Positions 45,412-54,695 are shown, counted from the stretch's first letter. The stretch is DNA of 61,318 nt from Sulfurimonas sp. (GCF_018698455.1 NZ_JABIOQ010000022.1:1-61318), one strand, 5' to 3'. A program made the numbers and translations. The notes: generated by a model not told the origin, from the letters alone.

Positions 45412-48400
45412 ATGAATACGACAGTTAAAAAGAGAGTTATACTTTCATTACTCGCTTCACTGATGCTTGTAACTAGCTCTTATGCAAGTCCTACCAAAGC
45501 TGAGTTAGACTCACATAAGAAAATTGTTGGATACTTTCCAGAGTGGGGAATATACAGTGCACATAACAACTATACTCCAGCTGATACACCGTTTGACAAA
45601 CTAACACATATTAACTATGCATTTGCAAGAATTATTGATGGTGAAGTTGCCATTTTTGATGACTGGGCAGCTACTGGTGTTTCTCATGGTGAACCATGGA
45701 ACAGCCAATATAGCGGAAATTTAGGACAGTTTAAAAAATTTAAAAAAGACTTTCCAGATACATCTGTTTTAATCTCAGTTGGTGGATGGACACAGTCAGC
45801 TGGTTTTCACGATGCCGCAATCAATGAAGTAAGTCGTCAAAAATTTGCAGACTCATGTGTAGAATTTATTCGTCAATGGGATTTTGATGGTGTTGACATT
45901 GACTGGGAGTTTCCAACTCAAGTTCGTCAACCAGACACTATAGATACTGCTGGCGATACAGGTACACCTAATGCTGATGCAGCCGAAAAACAAACTTTTA
46001 CTCTTCTTCTCAAAACAATACGTGAGACTTTAACTGCAGCAGGCGAGCAAGATGGTAAATACTATCAACTCACAGCAGCTGTTGGTGCAAGTGTTACCAC
46101 TATTAATAATGTTGAGACAGACAAGTACCATCAGTACTTAGACTTTATAAACATCATGACATATGATATGCATGGTGCATGGGAAAATAAAACAAACCAC
46201 CAGTCAGCTCTTTTTTCAAATCCTGATATTACAGACCCTTTTAAATTAACTATCGATAATGCTGTAAAACTGATGATAAAAGCAGGTGTTCCTGCCTCTA
46301 AACTTGTTATAGGTTCTCCATACTATTCACGTGGTTGGAAAGGTGTTAAAAATAATGGTCCAATTGACTCTCTACCTGGTCTTGATGCAACTGCTACTGG
46401 CGGGGCTAAAGGTATATGGGATGGTGGTCGAGCAGCTGGGATAAACCCATACTATCACATAAAATCTCAAATGGAAAATGACACTTCATTTGTTAAGTAT
46501 CGTGATCCTTACACTAAAACACCTTACCTTTACTCTGAGTCTAAGGGCGAAATGTATACTTATGAAGATGAAGTATCCGTTGGTGTAAAAGCTGAGTATG
46601 TAAACAATAACTCTTTGGGCGGTGTTATTTTTTGGGAGCTAAGTGCTGACTTTCCATCAAAAGGTTCATCTTTAACAAATGTACTCTTTAATACTTTACT
46701 AGATGGTGTTCACCCAAGATATACAAATGCGGATATGTTAAATACTGGTGACACTACAAATAATGACACACAAACTGAAACTGAAGTAACAGTTGAAGTA
46801 GAAGTTGAAGTTGATACTAATGGTGTAGAGATTTACAACTCTTTATCTACTTACCAAACAGGTGCCCAAGTTAGTTATAAGGGTGTTATATATACTTCTT
46901 TATGGTGGACACAAGGTAATACACCAGGGATAGCATCATCAAATGTATGGACAAGTGATAAAGAAACTACTGATCAAACAAATGAAACAGATACAACGAC
47001 AGATACAACAACTACAATAAATGAAATTGATACAGCAACTAACTTAGAAATCTGGAATCCTACTAGAGTCTATTTTGCAAATGATAAAGTAATTTCAAAC
47101 TCTGTTGTTTACACTGCTTCGTGGTGGACAAAAGGAAACATTCCTGGGTCTGAGCAATGGGGTCCATGGAAAATAGATTCCTCATCTTCCGTAGAAACTG
47201 ATGAGACTATAACAGATGACACTACTACAGATGACACTACTAATGAGGGTCAAGATACAGTTATTGCGGGTGAGTACCCACTATGGAACGCAGGTGACAT
47301 TTATTTAACTGGAGATATTGTTTTATACAATGGTTCATTATATAAGTCACAATGGTGGAGCTCAAACAGTATTCCTAAAAATCAGAAATATTCACCTTGG
47401 GAAAAAATAGGCATTAATGATACTACATCTGAAATAAATGACAACAACGACACATCAACTGATGTAAATACGACAGAAACAGTTGCGAGCACAGTTGAAA
47501 ATAATGTAACAACAGCAATAAGTTCCTATGCGCTAACTCTAGCACAACTAAGTGCGACAGAAACAGCACTTACAAGTTCACAGCTTATGAGTGATGTGAA
47601 AAAATCCATTAGAACATTAGATAATCTTGAAGTAGAAAAAATCTATGCTACAAGAGTAGAAAATCCATCAAATGTAAAAAGAGTTGAGTCAATCATCTCA
47701 GAAGCCGATTGGAACTATGTATTTGCTAAACGCAGTGTTGAGTACACTTATGAGAACTTCTTAAAAGCTGTTGGTAAGTTTCCATCATTTTGTGGAGACT
47801 ATAGTGATGGTCGAAATGAACAACAAATCTGTTCAACATCTTTAGCAACTATGTTTGCACACTTTACACAAGAGACTGGTGGACATACTTCTCACTGGGA
47901 TGTTGAAGAATGGAGACAGGGTCTAGTTCATGTAAGAGAAATGGGCTGGAATGAAGAGATGCGAGGTGGATACAATAGCGAATGTAACGATGCAATCTGG
48001 CAAGGTCAGACATGGCCATGTGGAGAGTTTGATGATGGTGAGCACAAAAGTTACTTTGGTCGCGGTGCTAAACAACTAAGTTACAACTATAACTATGGTC
48101 CATTCTCTGAGGCAATGACAGGAAGTGTTCGTACACTTTTAGATAATCCAGAGTTAGTTGCAGATACTTGGTATAACCTTGCAAGTGCAGTGTTTTTCTT
48201 TGTCTACCCACAACCACCAAAACCAAGTATGCTTCATGTAATAGATGGAACATGGCAGGCAAATGAGCAAGATATTGCAGCAGGATTAACAAAAGGTTTT
48301 GGTGTAACAACACAGATTATTAATGGCGGAGTAGAGTGTGGGGGAAGTACTGAGATTCAACAGTCTCTTAACCGCATAGAGTACTACAAAAACTTTGCTA

Positions 48401-48648
48401 ACTTCATAGGTGTAACTATACCTTCAAACGAAGTTTTAGGATGTAAAAATATGCAACAGTTCGCTGAGGGAGGAAATGGAGCACTAGAAATTTACTGGGA
48501 ACAAGACTGGGGATATGATGCAACAAAACCTGAGGGAAAAACATATGCTTGTAAACTTGTTGGCTATCAAACACCATTCTCGGCATTCAAAGAAGGCGAC
48601 TATTCACAATGTGTACAAAAGCACTTTGGAATAGAAGTAATACAATAA
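45412..48648 (+). CDS. Secreted two-headed chitinase GH18-CBM5/12(x3)-GH19
   Basis: 1078 residues. Signal peptide to about residue 26. GH18 domain about 36-435 with SVGGW at 122-126 and catalytic DGVDIDWE at 159-166 (acid/base Glu166). Thr/Asp-rich linkers join three CBM5/12-type modules at about 468-517, 544-591 and 621-668, each with the WWT/WWS core and W-Y aromatic spacing. After a helical linker, a GH19 domain spans about 765-1075 with catalytic Glu821 in FTQETGG and the family signature FGRGAKQLSYNYNYG. GH18 retains and GH19 inverts, so the enzyme has two mechanisms in one chain. It would be exported to the surface or medium. Confidence 0.93.
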   Translation: MNTTVKKRVILSLLASLMLVTSSYASPTKAELDSHKKIVGYFPEWGIYSAHNNYTPADTPFDKLTHINYAFARIIDGEVAIFDDWAATGVSHGEPWNSQYSGNLGQFKKFKKDFPDTSVLISVGGWTQSAGFHDAAINEVSRQKFADSCVEFIRQWDFDGVDIDWEFPTQVRQPDTIDTAGDTGTPNADAAEKQTFTLLLKTIRETLTAAGEQDGKYYQLTAAVGASVTTINNVETDKYHQYLDFINIMTYDMHGAWENKTNHQSALFSNPDITDPFKLTIDNAVKLMIKAGVPASKLVIGSPYYSRGWKGVKNNGPIDSLPGLDATATGGAKGIWDGGRAAGINPYYHIKSQMENDTSFVKYRDPYTKTPYLYSESKGEMYTYEDEVSVGVKAEYVNNNSLGGVIFWELSADFPSKGSSLTNVLFNTLLDGVHPRYTNADMLNTGDTTNNDTQTETEVTVEVEVEVDTNGVEIYNSLSTYQTGAQVSYKGVIYTSLWWTQGNTPGIASSNVWTSDKETTDQTNETDTTTDTTTTINEIDTATNLEIWNPTRVYFANDKVISNSVVYTASWWTKGNIPGSEQWGPWKIDSSSSVETDETITDDTTTDDTTNEGQDTVIAGEYPLWNAGDIYLTGDIVLYNGSLYKSQWWSSNSIPKNQKYSPWEKIGINDTTSEINDNNDTSTDVNTTETVASTVENNVTTAISSYALTLAQLSATETALTSSQLMSDVKKSIRTLDNLEVEKIYATRVENPSNVKRVESIISEADWNYVFAKRSVEYTYENFLKAVGKFPSFCGDYSDGRNEQQICSTSLATMFAHFTQETGGHTSHWDVEEWRQGLVHVREMGWNEEMRGGYNSECNDAIWQGQTWPCGEFDDGEHKSYFGRGAKQLSYNYNYGPFSEAMTGSVRTLLDNPELVADTWYNLASAVFFFVYPQPPKPSMLHVIDGTWQANEQDIAAGLTKGFGVTTQIINGGVECGGSTEIQQSLNRIEYYKNFANFIGVTIPSNEVLGCKNMQQFAEGGNGALEIYWEQDWGYDATKPEGKTYACKLVGYQTPFSAFKEGDYSQCVQKHFGIEVIQ

Positions 48649-48655
48649 GGATAAT

Positions 48656-48847
48656 ATGATGAAAAATTTAATACTAGTAGCTTTAACAGCCATAACAATT
48701 TTAAGTGGGTGTGGTGGCAGTTCATCTTCTGACACGGCACAAACAAATACTACACCTAATTCAGGTCTAATAATAGAGAACCAAGTGAAGTCAAACACAA
48801 GCTATACTCACGGAGCAGCAGCTGGTGCAAGGTATAAGACGAACTAA
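48656..48847 (+). CDS. Small lipoprotein downstream of the chitinase
   Basis: 63 residues: signal peptide with lipobox LSGC (Cys19), then a Ser/Thr/Asn-rich tail ending GAAAGARYKTN. It begins eight bases after the chitinase stop with AAGGA upstream, so is probably co-transcribed. No domain recognised; it could be a short surface lipoprotein or the truncated start of a longer one. Confidence 0.6.
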   Translation: MMKNLILVALTAITILSGCGGSSSSDTAQTNTTPNSGLIIENQVKSNTSYTHGAAAGARYKTN

Positions 48848-48966
48848 TTCATTTATATGCTCAAAACTATTTCCGCAGACTTCAACCATCGCTGTCTCGA
48901 AATAGTGAAGAGTATCATCTGTTATTTTAACCCTATTTTTAAATGAGGCTCTAATAATTTCAAATT

Positions 48967-48998
48967 TTCATAAAGTCTTCATCTTAACTTTGTATAAT
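48967..48998 (+). promoter_or_regulatory. Regulator box and -10 for the CBM lipoprotein-regulator operon
   Basis: TTCATAAAGTCTTCAT (48967-48982) differs by one base from the chitinase box and is followed 11 bases later by a perfect TATAAT at 48993-48998. Bases just after the box (CTTA) also match the chitinase promoter. The start codon is at 49028. The rest of the 184-base gap (48848-48966) shows nothing I can assign. Confidence 0.7.
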
Positions 48999-49027
48999 AG
49001 TTAAAAGTTTTAATATTAGGATTTGTT

Positions 49028-49852
49028 ATGTATAAAATGATTGGAATAGCTTTTTTAATACTTTTTACAGGGTGTGGCAGTGACGATACGAAGAGTGATA
49101 CCTCTAATGACTCCAAAGATAATAACTTTACAATTATAAGAGGAACAGTCCCTGGTACACTCATTGAAGCAATCTGTGACTCAAATAAATACTTTTCAAC
49201 AAATTCTATCAATAATACTACTAACAGGCATCCTTTTGCACTAGAGATAGAATCATCACTTAACTGCAAACTTGTTATGACTACAAATGAAGGAACCAAT
49301 GATAATATCATTACAAACATAGAGTTTAATGAAAACAATGCTACAAACAATACCTTCAAAGCACTAGTAAAAACAATAAACCTCGGAAATATAGCTCTAG
49401 CATTAGATAAGTCCAGCATTATTGATGACAACAATGATTCTATTGTCGACACTCCTATAACTTTGTCTGTTATTCAACACATTGATGTTCTTGATGTTGA
49501 TGATAGTGGTTCTTTAGAACAAAACTCTTATGAAGAATATAATACAAGTAAAAACTATGCCTATGCAGATAGAGTCACATTTAACAATGAAAACTTTGAG
49601 GCCAAAGAAATCACACTAGGTAACGAACCAAACTATGATCAAAATGGAAAATGGATACCTCTCTCATTTTCTTCGGATGCATCTACTTATGAGGAGCACG
49701 ACATCACAAAAAATTACGCTTACCCAAACCGTGTAAAATACTTTAGTGTTGTCTATCAAGCAAAGCATCAAATTGATGCAAATAACATTAATCCAGAAGC
49801 TTTTCCTTATGACTTAAACACCTCATTTTGGCAACGTTTAGGGGACTTATAA
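49028..49852 (+). CDS. Lipoprotein with two CBM5/12-like modules
   Basis: 274 residues. Lipobox FTGC gives Cys16 as the lipidated residue. An N-terminal domain (about 35-150) is unrecognised. Two repeats follow, at about 176-220 and 225-274, with the form Y(E)E(Y/H)-x-x-(S/T)KNYAY-x-x-RV..(F/Y)....(F/Y)-x-A.....W, resembling the aromatic layout of CBM5/12 chitin-binding modules. A surface anchor or sensor for chitin fits the context. It ends one base before the response regulator gene. Confidence 0.72.
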   Translation: MYKMIGIAFLILFTGCGSDDTKSDTSNDSKDNNFTIIRGTVPGTLIEAICDSNKYFSTNSINNTTNRHPFALEIESSLNCKLVMTTNEGTNDNIITNIEFNENNATNNTFKALVKTINLGNIALALDKSSIIDDNNDSIVDTPITLSVIQHIDVLDVDDSGSLEQNSYEEYNTSKNYAYADRVTFNNENFEAKEITLGNEPNYDQNGKWIPLSFSSDASTYEEHDITKNYAYPNRVKYFSVVYQAKHQIDANNINPEAFPYDLNTSFWQRLGDL

Positions 49853-49853
49853 G

Positions 49854-50519
49854 ATGAACTTACTTTTAGTAGAAGATGATGAGCTCTTAGCTGGGCATAT
49901 AGCAAAGCTTTTATCTAAAGAGAAGTACAAATGTGATGTTGCTAGTAACTCTGCTCAGGCCAGAGAACTTTATGATAACAATAGCTATCAGTTAATACTT
50001 ATGGACTGGAACCTTCCAGATGGAACAGGTTTAGACTTAATAAAAGAGATTCGTGAGTATAACGATAATGTATCAGTACTTATGTTATCAGGAAGAGAGA
50101 GTGTAGATGAGAGAGTCCAAGCTTTAGATGTTGGAGCTGATGACTACCTCTGTAAACCATACTCAAATATTGAACTACTCGCTAGGATACGTGCAATTTT
50201 ACGACGAGAATCCAGTCAAAAAACTACTATAATTAAGCATAAAAATTTAATGATTAATTTAGTTGCAAGAGAAGTATCAGTCAATGAACAGATAGTTTCT
50301 TTAACAGAAAAAGAGTTTGAAATATTAGAACTATTAATGTTACACAAAAATAAAGTCTTATCAAGATTTGAGATAAGTGAGCTACTAGCAAAGAGTTTTG
50401 ATGCCATAAAGTCTAGTAACTATGTAGATGTCCATGTCAAAAACATCAGGAAAAAGACAGGTATAAGCGATGTCATTGCAACAGTTCGCGGCATTGGGTA
50501 CTCAGTAAAAGATGCATGA
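49854..50519 (+). CDS. OmpR/PhoB-type response regulator of the chitin locus
   Basis: 221 residues: receiver with acidic pair in LLVEDDE, Asp51 in LILMDWNLPDG and switch Lys in YLCKPY; C-terminal winged helix about 128-220 (LTEKEFEILELLMLHKNKVLS, YVDVHVKNIRKKTG, VRGIGY). It has no kinase partner beside it; the nearest is at 41525, in an operon under the same promoter box. It is the best candidate to bind the 11-base direct repeats at 45292-45386 and 48967, its own promoter included. Confidence 0.92.
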   Translation: MNLLLVEDDELLAGHIAKLLSKEKYKCDVASNSAQARELYDNNSYQLILMDWNLPDGTGLDLIKEIREYNDNVSVLMLSGRESVDERVQALDVGADDYLCKPYSNIELLARIRAILRRESSQKTTIIKHKNLMINLVAREVSVNEQIVSLTEKEFEILELLMLHKNKVLSRFEISELLAKSFDAIKSSNYVDVHVKNIRKKTGISDVIATVRGIGYSVKDA

Positions 50520-50529
50520 TTTGGAACTC

Positions 50530-51969
50530 TTAAGAGTTTATTTCATACTTCTTGATAATACTTTTTAAAGCTTTTTTATCTATCTCTCTTTTCTCTTTTG
50601 AGTAAAGATTACTTTCTAAAATATCCACTATCACTTGAACTTCTTCATCATCTTTAAACTCTAGAAGTTTCATTAACAATACTTTTTCATCTTTAATATC
50701 GATTTTTTTCTCTCTATTTGAAAGCTTAAAGTTTTTCACTAACATCAGAACTACCCCTAGCATAATTCCTATTACAAATGCTATAGCACTATAGAGTATT
50801 TCATTGTTTGTTTGTGTCTGTTCTATAGCATTAGAGTTAGCAGTTTCTTCTACTTTCGTATCTGTTGTATCGCGTTGTATCTTTAATGGTGTTTTTTCAA
50901 CACTTCCTATCACTTTTATATCTATCTTATCTGTTGTAATGATTTCTACTTTTTTGCTCACAGGATTAAAAAATTCTAGTTTAAAACTAGGTATCGTGAA
51001 GTTATTATCGCCTACAAAAACAAGCTTTTGGGAAAGTTCATCTCCATCAATAATAATTTTTTCATCAAAAACATTTACTCTAGACACAAAAGGTTTAAAA
51101 CTTTTCATATCTTCTAGATTTCCACTTCCACTGACACTAAGTAAAAGATTTACAGCTTCATTTGGATGTATCTCTTTTTTATCTACTCTCGCGTTTATAG
51201 TGAAGTTTCCTATGATTTTACTAGCATTTGGAAGTGCTTTAGCTGTGATACTCAACTCATTTGAGTAGTAAGTTTTCCATCTAACTTGAGGTATCAATGT
51301 TCCCCAATTATTCCTGCCTATTCGAGTAGCTATCTTAAGCTCTGCAGGACTTACAGTGAGAGTACCCTCTCTTTGTGGGGCTAACTTATAAAGTACCTTT
51401 GTACTTATGTAAACGCCATCATTAGCTACCTCTGGTTCAGATTCACTTTTTTTCCAAAAGCCCTTAAAATCTGGTGTAGTAAATTTATTGTCAACTGCTT
51501 GTGCTCCTACTTTTTGTTTTAAAGTAAGAAGTAACTCAAAAGGCTCACCTACATAAAGTTCTTTTTTAGTAGTTTGGAGTGAGAGTATAAAGTCAGGATT
51601 TGTATTTATTTGCATCTTTTTAATTTCAAGGTTTACACTATTTGACTTTTCTATAACACCGTTTATACTTAACTCTACACCATCTATCTTACAAGACTTT
51701 TTTGGTGTGAACTGATAACTTAATGTATAACTTTTTGCATATTTTCCATTGATGGACTGTATGCTAGTTTGTGAAGAAGTCGCTGTTACATTATTCCCAC
51801 AGATTGTACTTATCCTTGGTTTTTCAATGTTTTCACCACTAACAGTTAAGATGTAACTAGCACTATCTCCACTATAAAGTACTCTAGGTTCAACCTTTGC
51901 AGTCACACCTGCTTGTAAAAATGTAGCTGTAACTATTAAAAGTAAATATAACTTACCAAGGTTTTTCAT
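50530..51969 (-). CDS. batD: BatD-like periplasmic protein (copy 1)
   Basis: 479 residues: signal peptide (MKNLGKLYLLLIVTATFLQA), repeated Ig-like beta domains (about 22-370; GVTAKVEPRVLYSGDSASYILTVSG is the usual BatD opening), one TM at about 395-415 and a cytoplasmic tail rich in charge. BatD proteins accompany vWA proteins in Bat (aerotolerance) operons; exact function is unknown. The start overlaps the preceding vWA-TPR gene by 17 bases. Confidence 0.85.
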   Translation of the reverse strand: MKNLGKLYLLLIVTATFLQAGVTAKVEPRVLYSGDSASYILTVSGENIEKPRISTICGNNVTATSSQTSIQSINGKYAKSYTLSYQFTPKKSCKIDGVELSINGVIEKSNSVNLEIKKMQINTNPDFILSLQTTKKELYVGEPFELLLTLKQKVGAQAVDNKFTTPDFKGFWKKSESEPEVANDGVYISTKVLYKLAPQREGTLTVSPAELKIATRIGRNNWGTLIPQVRWKTYYSNELSITAKALPNASKIIGNFTINARVDKKEIHPNEAVNLLLSVSGSGNLEDMKSFKPFVSRVNVFDEKIIIDGDELSQKLVFVGDNNFTIPSFKLEFFNPVSKKVEIITTDKIDIKVIGSVEKTPLKIQRDTTDTKVEETANSNAIEQTQTNNEILYSAIAFVIGIMLGVVLMLVKNFKLSNREKKIDIKDEKVLLMKLLEFKDDEEVQVIVDILESNLYSKEKREIDKKALKSIIKKYEINS

Positions 51970-53764
51970 CTCTATTCTCCTCTGTATTTTCTTTATTTAA
52001 ACGATACATATATGTGTTTTTCTCTTTTCCTAACTCTTGTAACCACTTAGCTTCTTCTTCATCACTCATCATATTTTTAATATCTTGAGGTTTTTGCTCA
52101 GAGGCATCATCTTTCATCTCTTGTGCCTCTTTATCTTTCTTGTCTTGCTCTTTTTCTTTTTTACTTTCTTCTTCTGCATCTTTTTTGTCATCTTTATCTT
52201 TTTTGTCATCTTTATCTTTTGACTTTTCATCTTTGGACTTTTTGTCTTTTGAGCTCTCATCTTTTTTATCAGACTTTTTATCTTTATCTGACTTTTTGTC
52301 CTTGTCAGACTTCTTATCATCATTTTTATCAGACTTTTCTTTATTATCTTTTTTGTCTTCTTTCTTTTGCTCTTCTTCTTTTTTCTCTTGCTCTTTTATA
52401 GCTTTTTTTACAGCTTCTAAATTCTCTTTTGTTTGCTTATCCTCTTTGAGTTTAAGTGAGTTTTCATAAGATTCTAAAGCTTTTTTCAGATTCTCTTTTG
52501 TTGGCTCTTTTGCGTAAGAATTTCCAATATTTGCATACTTCTTAGCATCTAAGTCATCATTTTCAAACTGAGCACTTTCATATGACTTTATTGCTTCTTT
52601 ATATTTATTTTCTTTATACAAAGTATTACCTCTGTTGTAGTTTGACTCTGGTGTATCAAACTTTTCATATATCTGACCTCTCTTATCATACTCGCCGTGT
52701 TTATAAGCTTCTTTTGCCTCTTTTAACTCCATAAAGTCTAAAAGTCCCGCGTTAGCGTCTTCTATGCTAAACATAAATGTTGCCAAAACAAAAAGCTGTA
52801 CAGTTTTCTTAAAGGAAAAAGACGAAAAAGCTATCAGTAAGAAAAAAAGTGCGAAGCCCAAAGGGTATTGAAAAAGTGGTGTGTATCGTGGTATCTCTTG
52901 AGATTTAAACTCTTTTTTCTCGCCAATAGACTCTATTTCGCTAAGTACCGCTTTTACGTCTTCATTTGAGTTTACACTCTGTATGTAAACGCCACCACTA
53001 CTAGTTGCTAACTCTGCTATGTCTTCGTTTAGTTTAGAGACCATAACTTCACCCTCATGCTTGATAAACTCGCCACTTGAGTTCTTAACAGGGGCACCCT
53101 TACTTGTACCAATACCTAAAATAAATATAACTATTTTATTCTCTTTAGCAAACTCTATCTCTTTTGAAAAGTTGTCTTTATCTCCACCGTCACTAATGAT
53201 AAGTAAGTACTTTACAGCATCAGTTACAATAGTATCCTTGACACTTTGAAGCATTGAAAGAAGATTTGTCCCCTTTTGTGTAATGGAGTCTGTGTTGAGC
53301 TCTCCTAAAAGAAATCGCACCGCGTTATGATCAAAACTCAGAGGTGACACAAGGTAAGAGTTCTTTGCAAAACCCATCACCCCTACTCTTTCTTTCGGAG
53401 AAAGTTTTAAAAGTTCTATAGCCTTTTGTTTAGCGAGTTTTAAACGGTTTGGATAAACATCCTCAGCAAGCATCGAGTCTGAGATATCAATGGCTATCAT
53501 AATGTCTGAACTCTTGGACTTTATCTCTACAACTCCATCATTTATAACAGGTTCACTGAGCGCGGCTATTAGTAAAAAAGCAGTTATCATAAAAAGTATA
53601 TTTCTTTTTTTAGCACTCAAGTGCTTCGATGAAACTCGGAGTTTGTTTAGGACCTCTTTACTAAAGTATGAAGTTTCCAACTCTTTTTTGACAAATAACA
53701 TTATAAAAAACAGAAGTGTAGGAACTCCAAGGTAATAAAAAAATTCAGGATGTAAAAAACTCAT
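51953..53764 (-). CDS. batB: vWA-TPR membrane protein, BatB/BatC fusion (copy 1)
   Basis: 603 residues. Two N-terminal TMs (about 8-24, 53-70), a vWA domain (about 86-275) with MIDAS DISDS starting at Asp93, a TM near 300-320, then TPR repeats (about 355-445; ANIGNSYAKEP, ALESYENSLKL). A Lys/Asp/Glu/Ser-rich low-complexity tract follows (about 455-565), and the C-terminus ends DEKPW. In Bacteroidetes the vWA and TPR parts are separate (BatB, BatC); here they are fused. Probably couples to the MoxR ATPase. Confidence 0.88.
   Translation of the reverse strand: MSFLHPEFFYYLGVPTLLFFIMLFVKKELETSYFSKEVLNKLRVSSKHLSAKKRNILFMITAFLLIAALSEPVINDGVVEIKSKSSDIMIAIDISDSMLAEDVYPNRLKLAKQKAIELLKLSPKERVGVMGFAKNSYLVSPLSFDHNAVRFLLGELNTDSITQKGTNLLSMLQSVKDTIVTDAVKYLLIISDGGDKDNFSKEIEFAKENKIVIFILGIGTSKGAPVKNSSGEFIKHEGEVMVSKLNEDIAELATSSGGVYIQSVNSNEDVKAVLSEIESIGEKKEFKSQEIPRYTPLFQYPLGFALFFLLIAFSSFSFKKTVQLFVLATFMFSIEDANAGLLDFMELKEAKEAYKHGEYDKRGQIYEKFDTPESNYNRGNTLYKENKYKEAIKSYESAQFENDDLDAKKYANIGNSYAKEPTKENLKKALESYENSLKLKEDKQTKENLEAVKKAIKEQEKKEEEQKKEDKKDNKEKSDKNDDKKSDKDKKSDKDKKSDKKDESSKDKKSKDEKSKDKDDKKDKDDKKDAEEESKKEKEQDKKDKEAQEMKDDASEQKPQDIKNMMSDEEEAKWLQELGKEKNTYMYRLNKENTEENRDEKPW
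52140..52400 (-). repeat. Low-complexity Lys/Asp/Ser tract within batB
   Basis: Imperfect tandem repeats of short units encoding KSDKD, KKDK and similar, making a highly charged segment over roughly 90 residues. Such simple-sequence stretches change length by slippage, so this part probably differs between strains. Confidence 0.7.
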
Positions 53765-53768
53765 AAGA

Positions 53769-54695
53769 CTACCTTCTTCTTCTATTTTTCAAGTATACAT
53801 ACAACATTAGTGTTATAAACGCGAGTGTCAGTGGATAACGATAGTAGTACTGAACATAAGAAAAAGTCTCATTCTTGATGTCAGACTTTTCAAGAGCATC
53901 TATTTTTTCGTATACATTTTTCAACTCATTCGCATTTGATGCTCCAAACGCGACACCATTCGTCTCTTTAGCTATTTTCATAAGTACCTCTGAGTTGTAC
54001 TCATTTTTCATACCTATGCCTATTGGGTAAACGCGAACCCCTTCTTTTTTTGCTATCTCTATTGCAACATCTAAAGGGATTTTATCTTTGCCTGGTGTTG
54101 AGTAACCATCTGTCAGGAGTATGGCTACCTTAGACTTTGATTCACTCATTTTAAGTAAATGGACACCCTGTGCTAAGGACTCATAGAGTGCCGTAAACCT
54201 TCCAGCCATACCTATGCGAAGCTGAGACACTATTCCTGATAGGATGTGTTCATCATAAGTTAGAGGAGAAGCTATAAATGAGTAGTCTCCAAACACAACG
54301 AGTCCCATATTGTCTTTTTTTCGCTTACGTATGAAGTCAGAAACTATTGACTTTACCACATCAAAACGACTCGCACGGGGATTATTTTCATCAAAGCCTT
54401 GTGCTTGCATAGATTGTGAAGCATCTATGATTATTGCAAGTTCATGACCTTTTTTTGGTTCTAATTCATAAACTTCATCTTTGAGAGGAGACATAAATGC
54501 CATAAGTAAAAGTGAGAGTGTTGCCCATTTAAGCAAAAACAGAATTTTAGAACTCCCTACACTGTTTTTCATAAACTGTGCAACTTGAGGAAAGTATAAA
54601 GATGGAACTTTCAACTTACAAAAGTAAGCACAAAAAATGAAAGGTATTATTAAGAGTGCAAGATAAGGAAATGCGAAATAAATTCCATCAAACAT
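53769..54695 (-). CDS. batA: vWA membrane protein BatA-like (copy 1)
   Basis: 308 residues: N-terminal hydrophobic helices (about 8-26 and 55-70), a vWA domain (about 82-270) with MIDAS DASQS (IIDASQSMQAQG) and conserved Thr/Asp (LLTDGYSTPG), and a C-terminal TM (about 285-303). It overlaps the DUF4381-like gene by eight bases and is four bases before batB. Confidence 0.88.
   Translation of the reverse strand: MFDGIYFAFPYLALLIIPFIFCAYFCKLKVPSLYFPQVAQFMKNSVGSSKILFLLKWATLSLLLMAFMSPLKDEVYELEPKKGHELAIIIDASQSMQAQGFDENNPRASRFDVVKSIVSDFIRKRKKDNMGLVVFGDYSFIASPLTYDEHILSGIVSQLRIGMAGRFTALYESLAQGVHLLKMSESKSKVAILLTDGYSTPGKDKIPLDVAIEIAKKEGVRVYPIGIGMKNEYNSEVLMKIAKETNGVAFGASNANELKNVYEKIDALEKSDIKNETFSYVQYYYRYPLTLAFITLMLYVYLKNRRRR

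Noticed and set aside
48848-48966. Minus-strand open stretch in the gap before the CBM lipoprotein gene, with natural-looking composition (HYFETAMVEVCGNSFEHINEL)
   Set aside because: No start codon or ribosome site, and the frame runs into the lipoprotein gene; could be a remnant, but I cannot assign it to any family.
52123-52469. Plus-strand open frames opposite the batB charged tract
   Set aside because: Low-complexity Leu/Phe/Ser translations that arise from the Lys/Asp repeats on the other strand.
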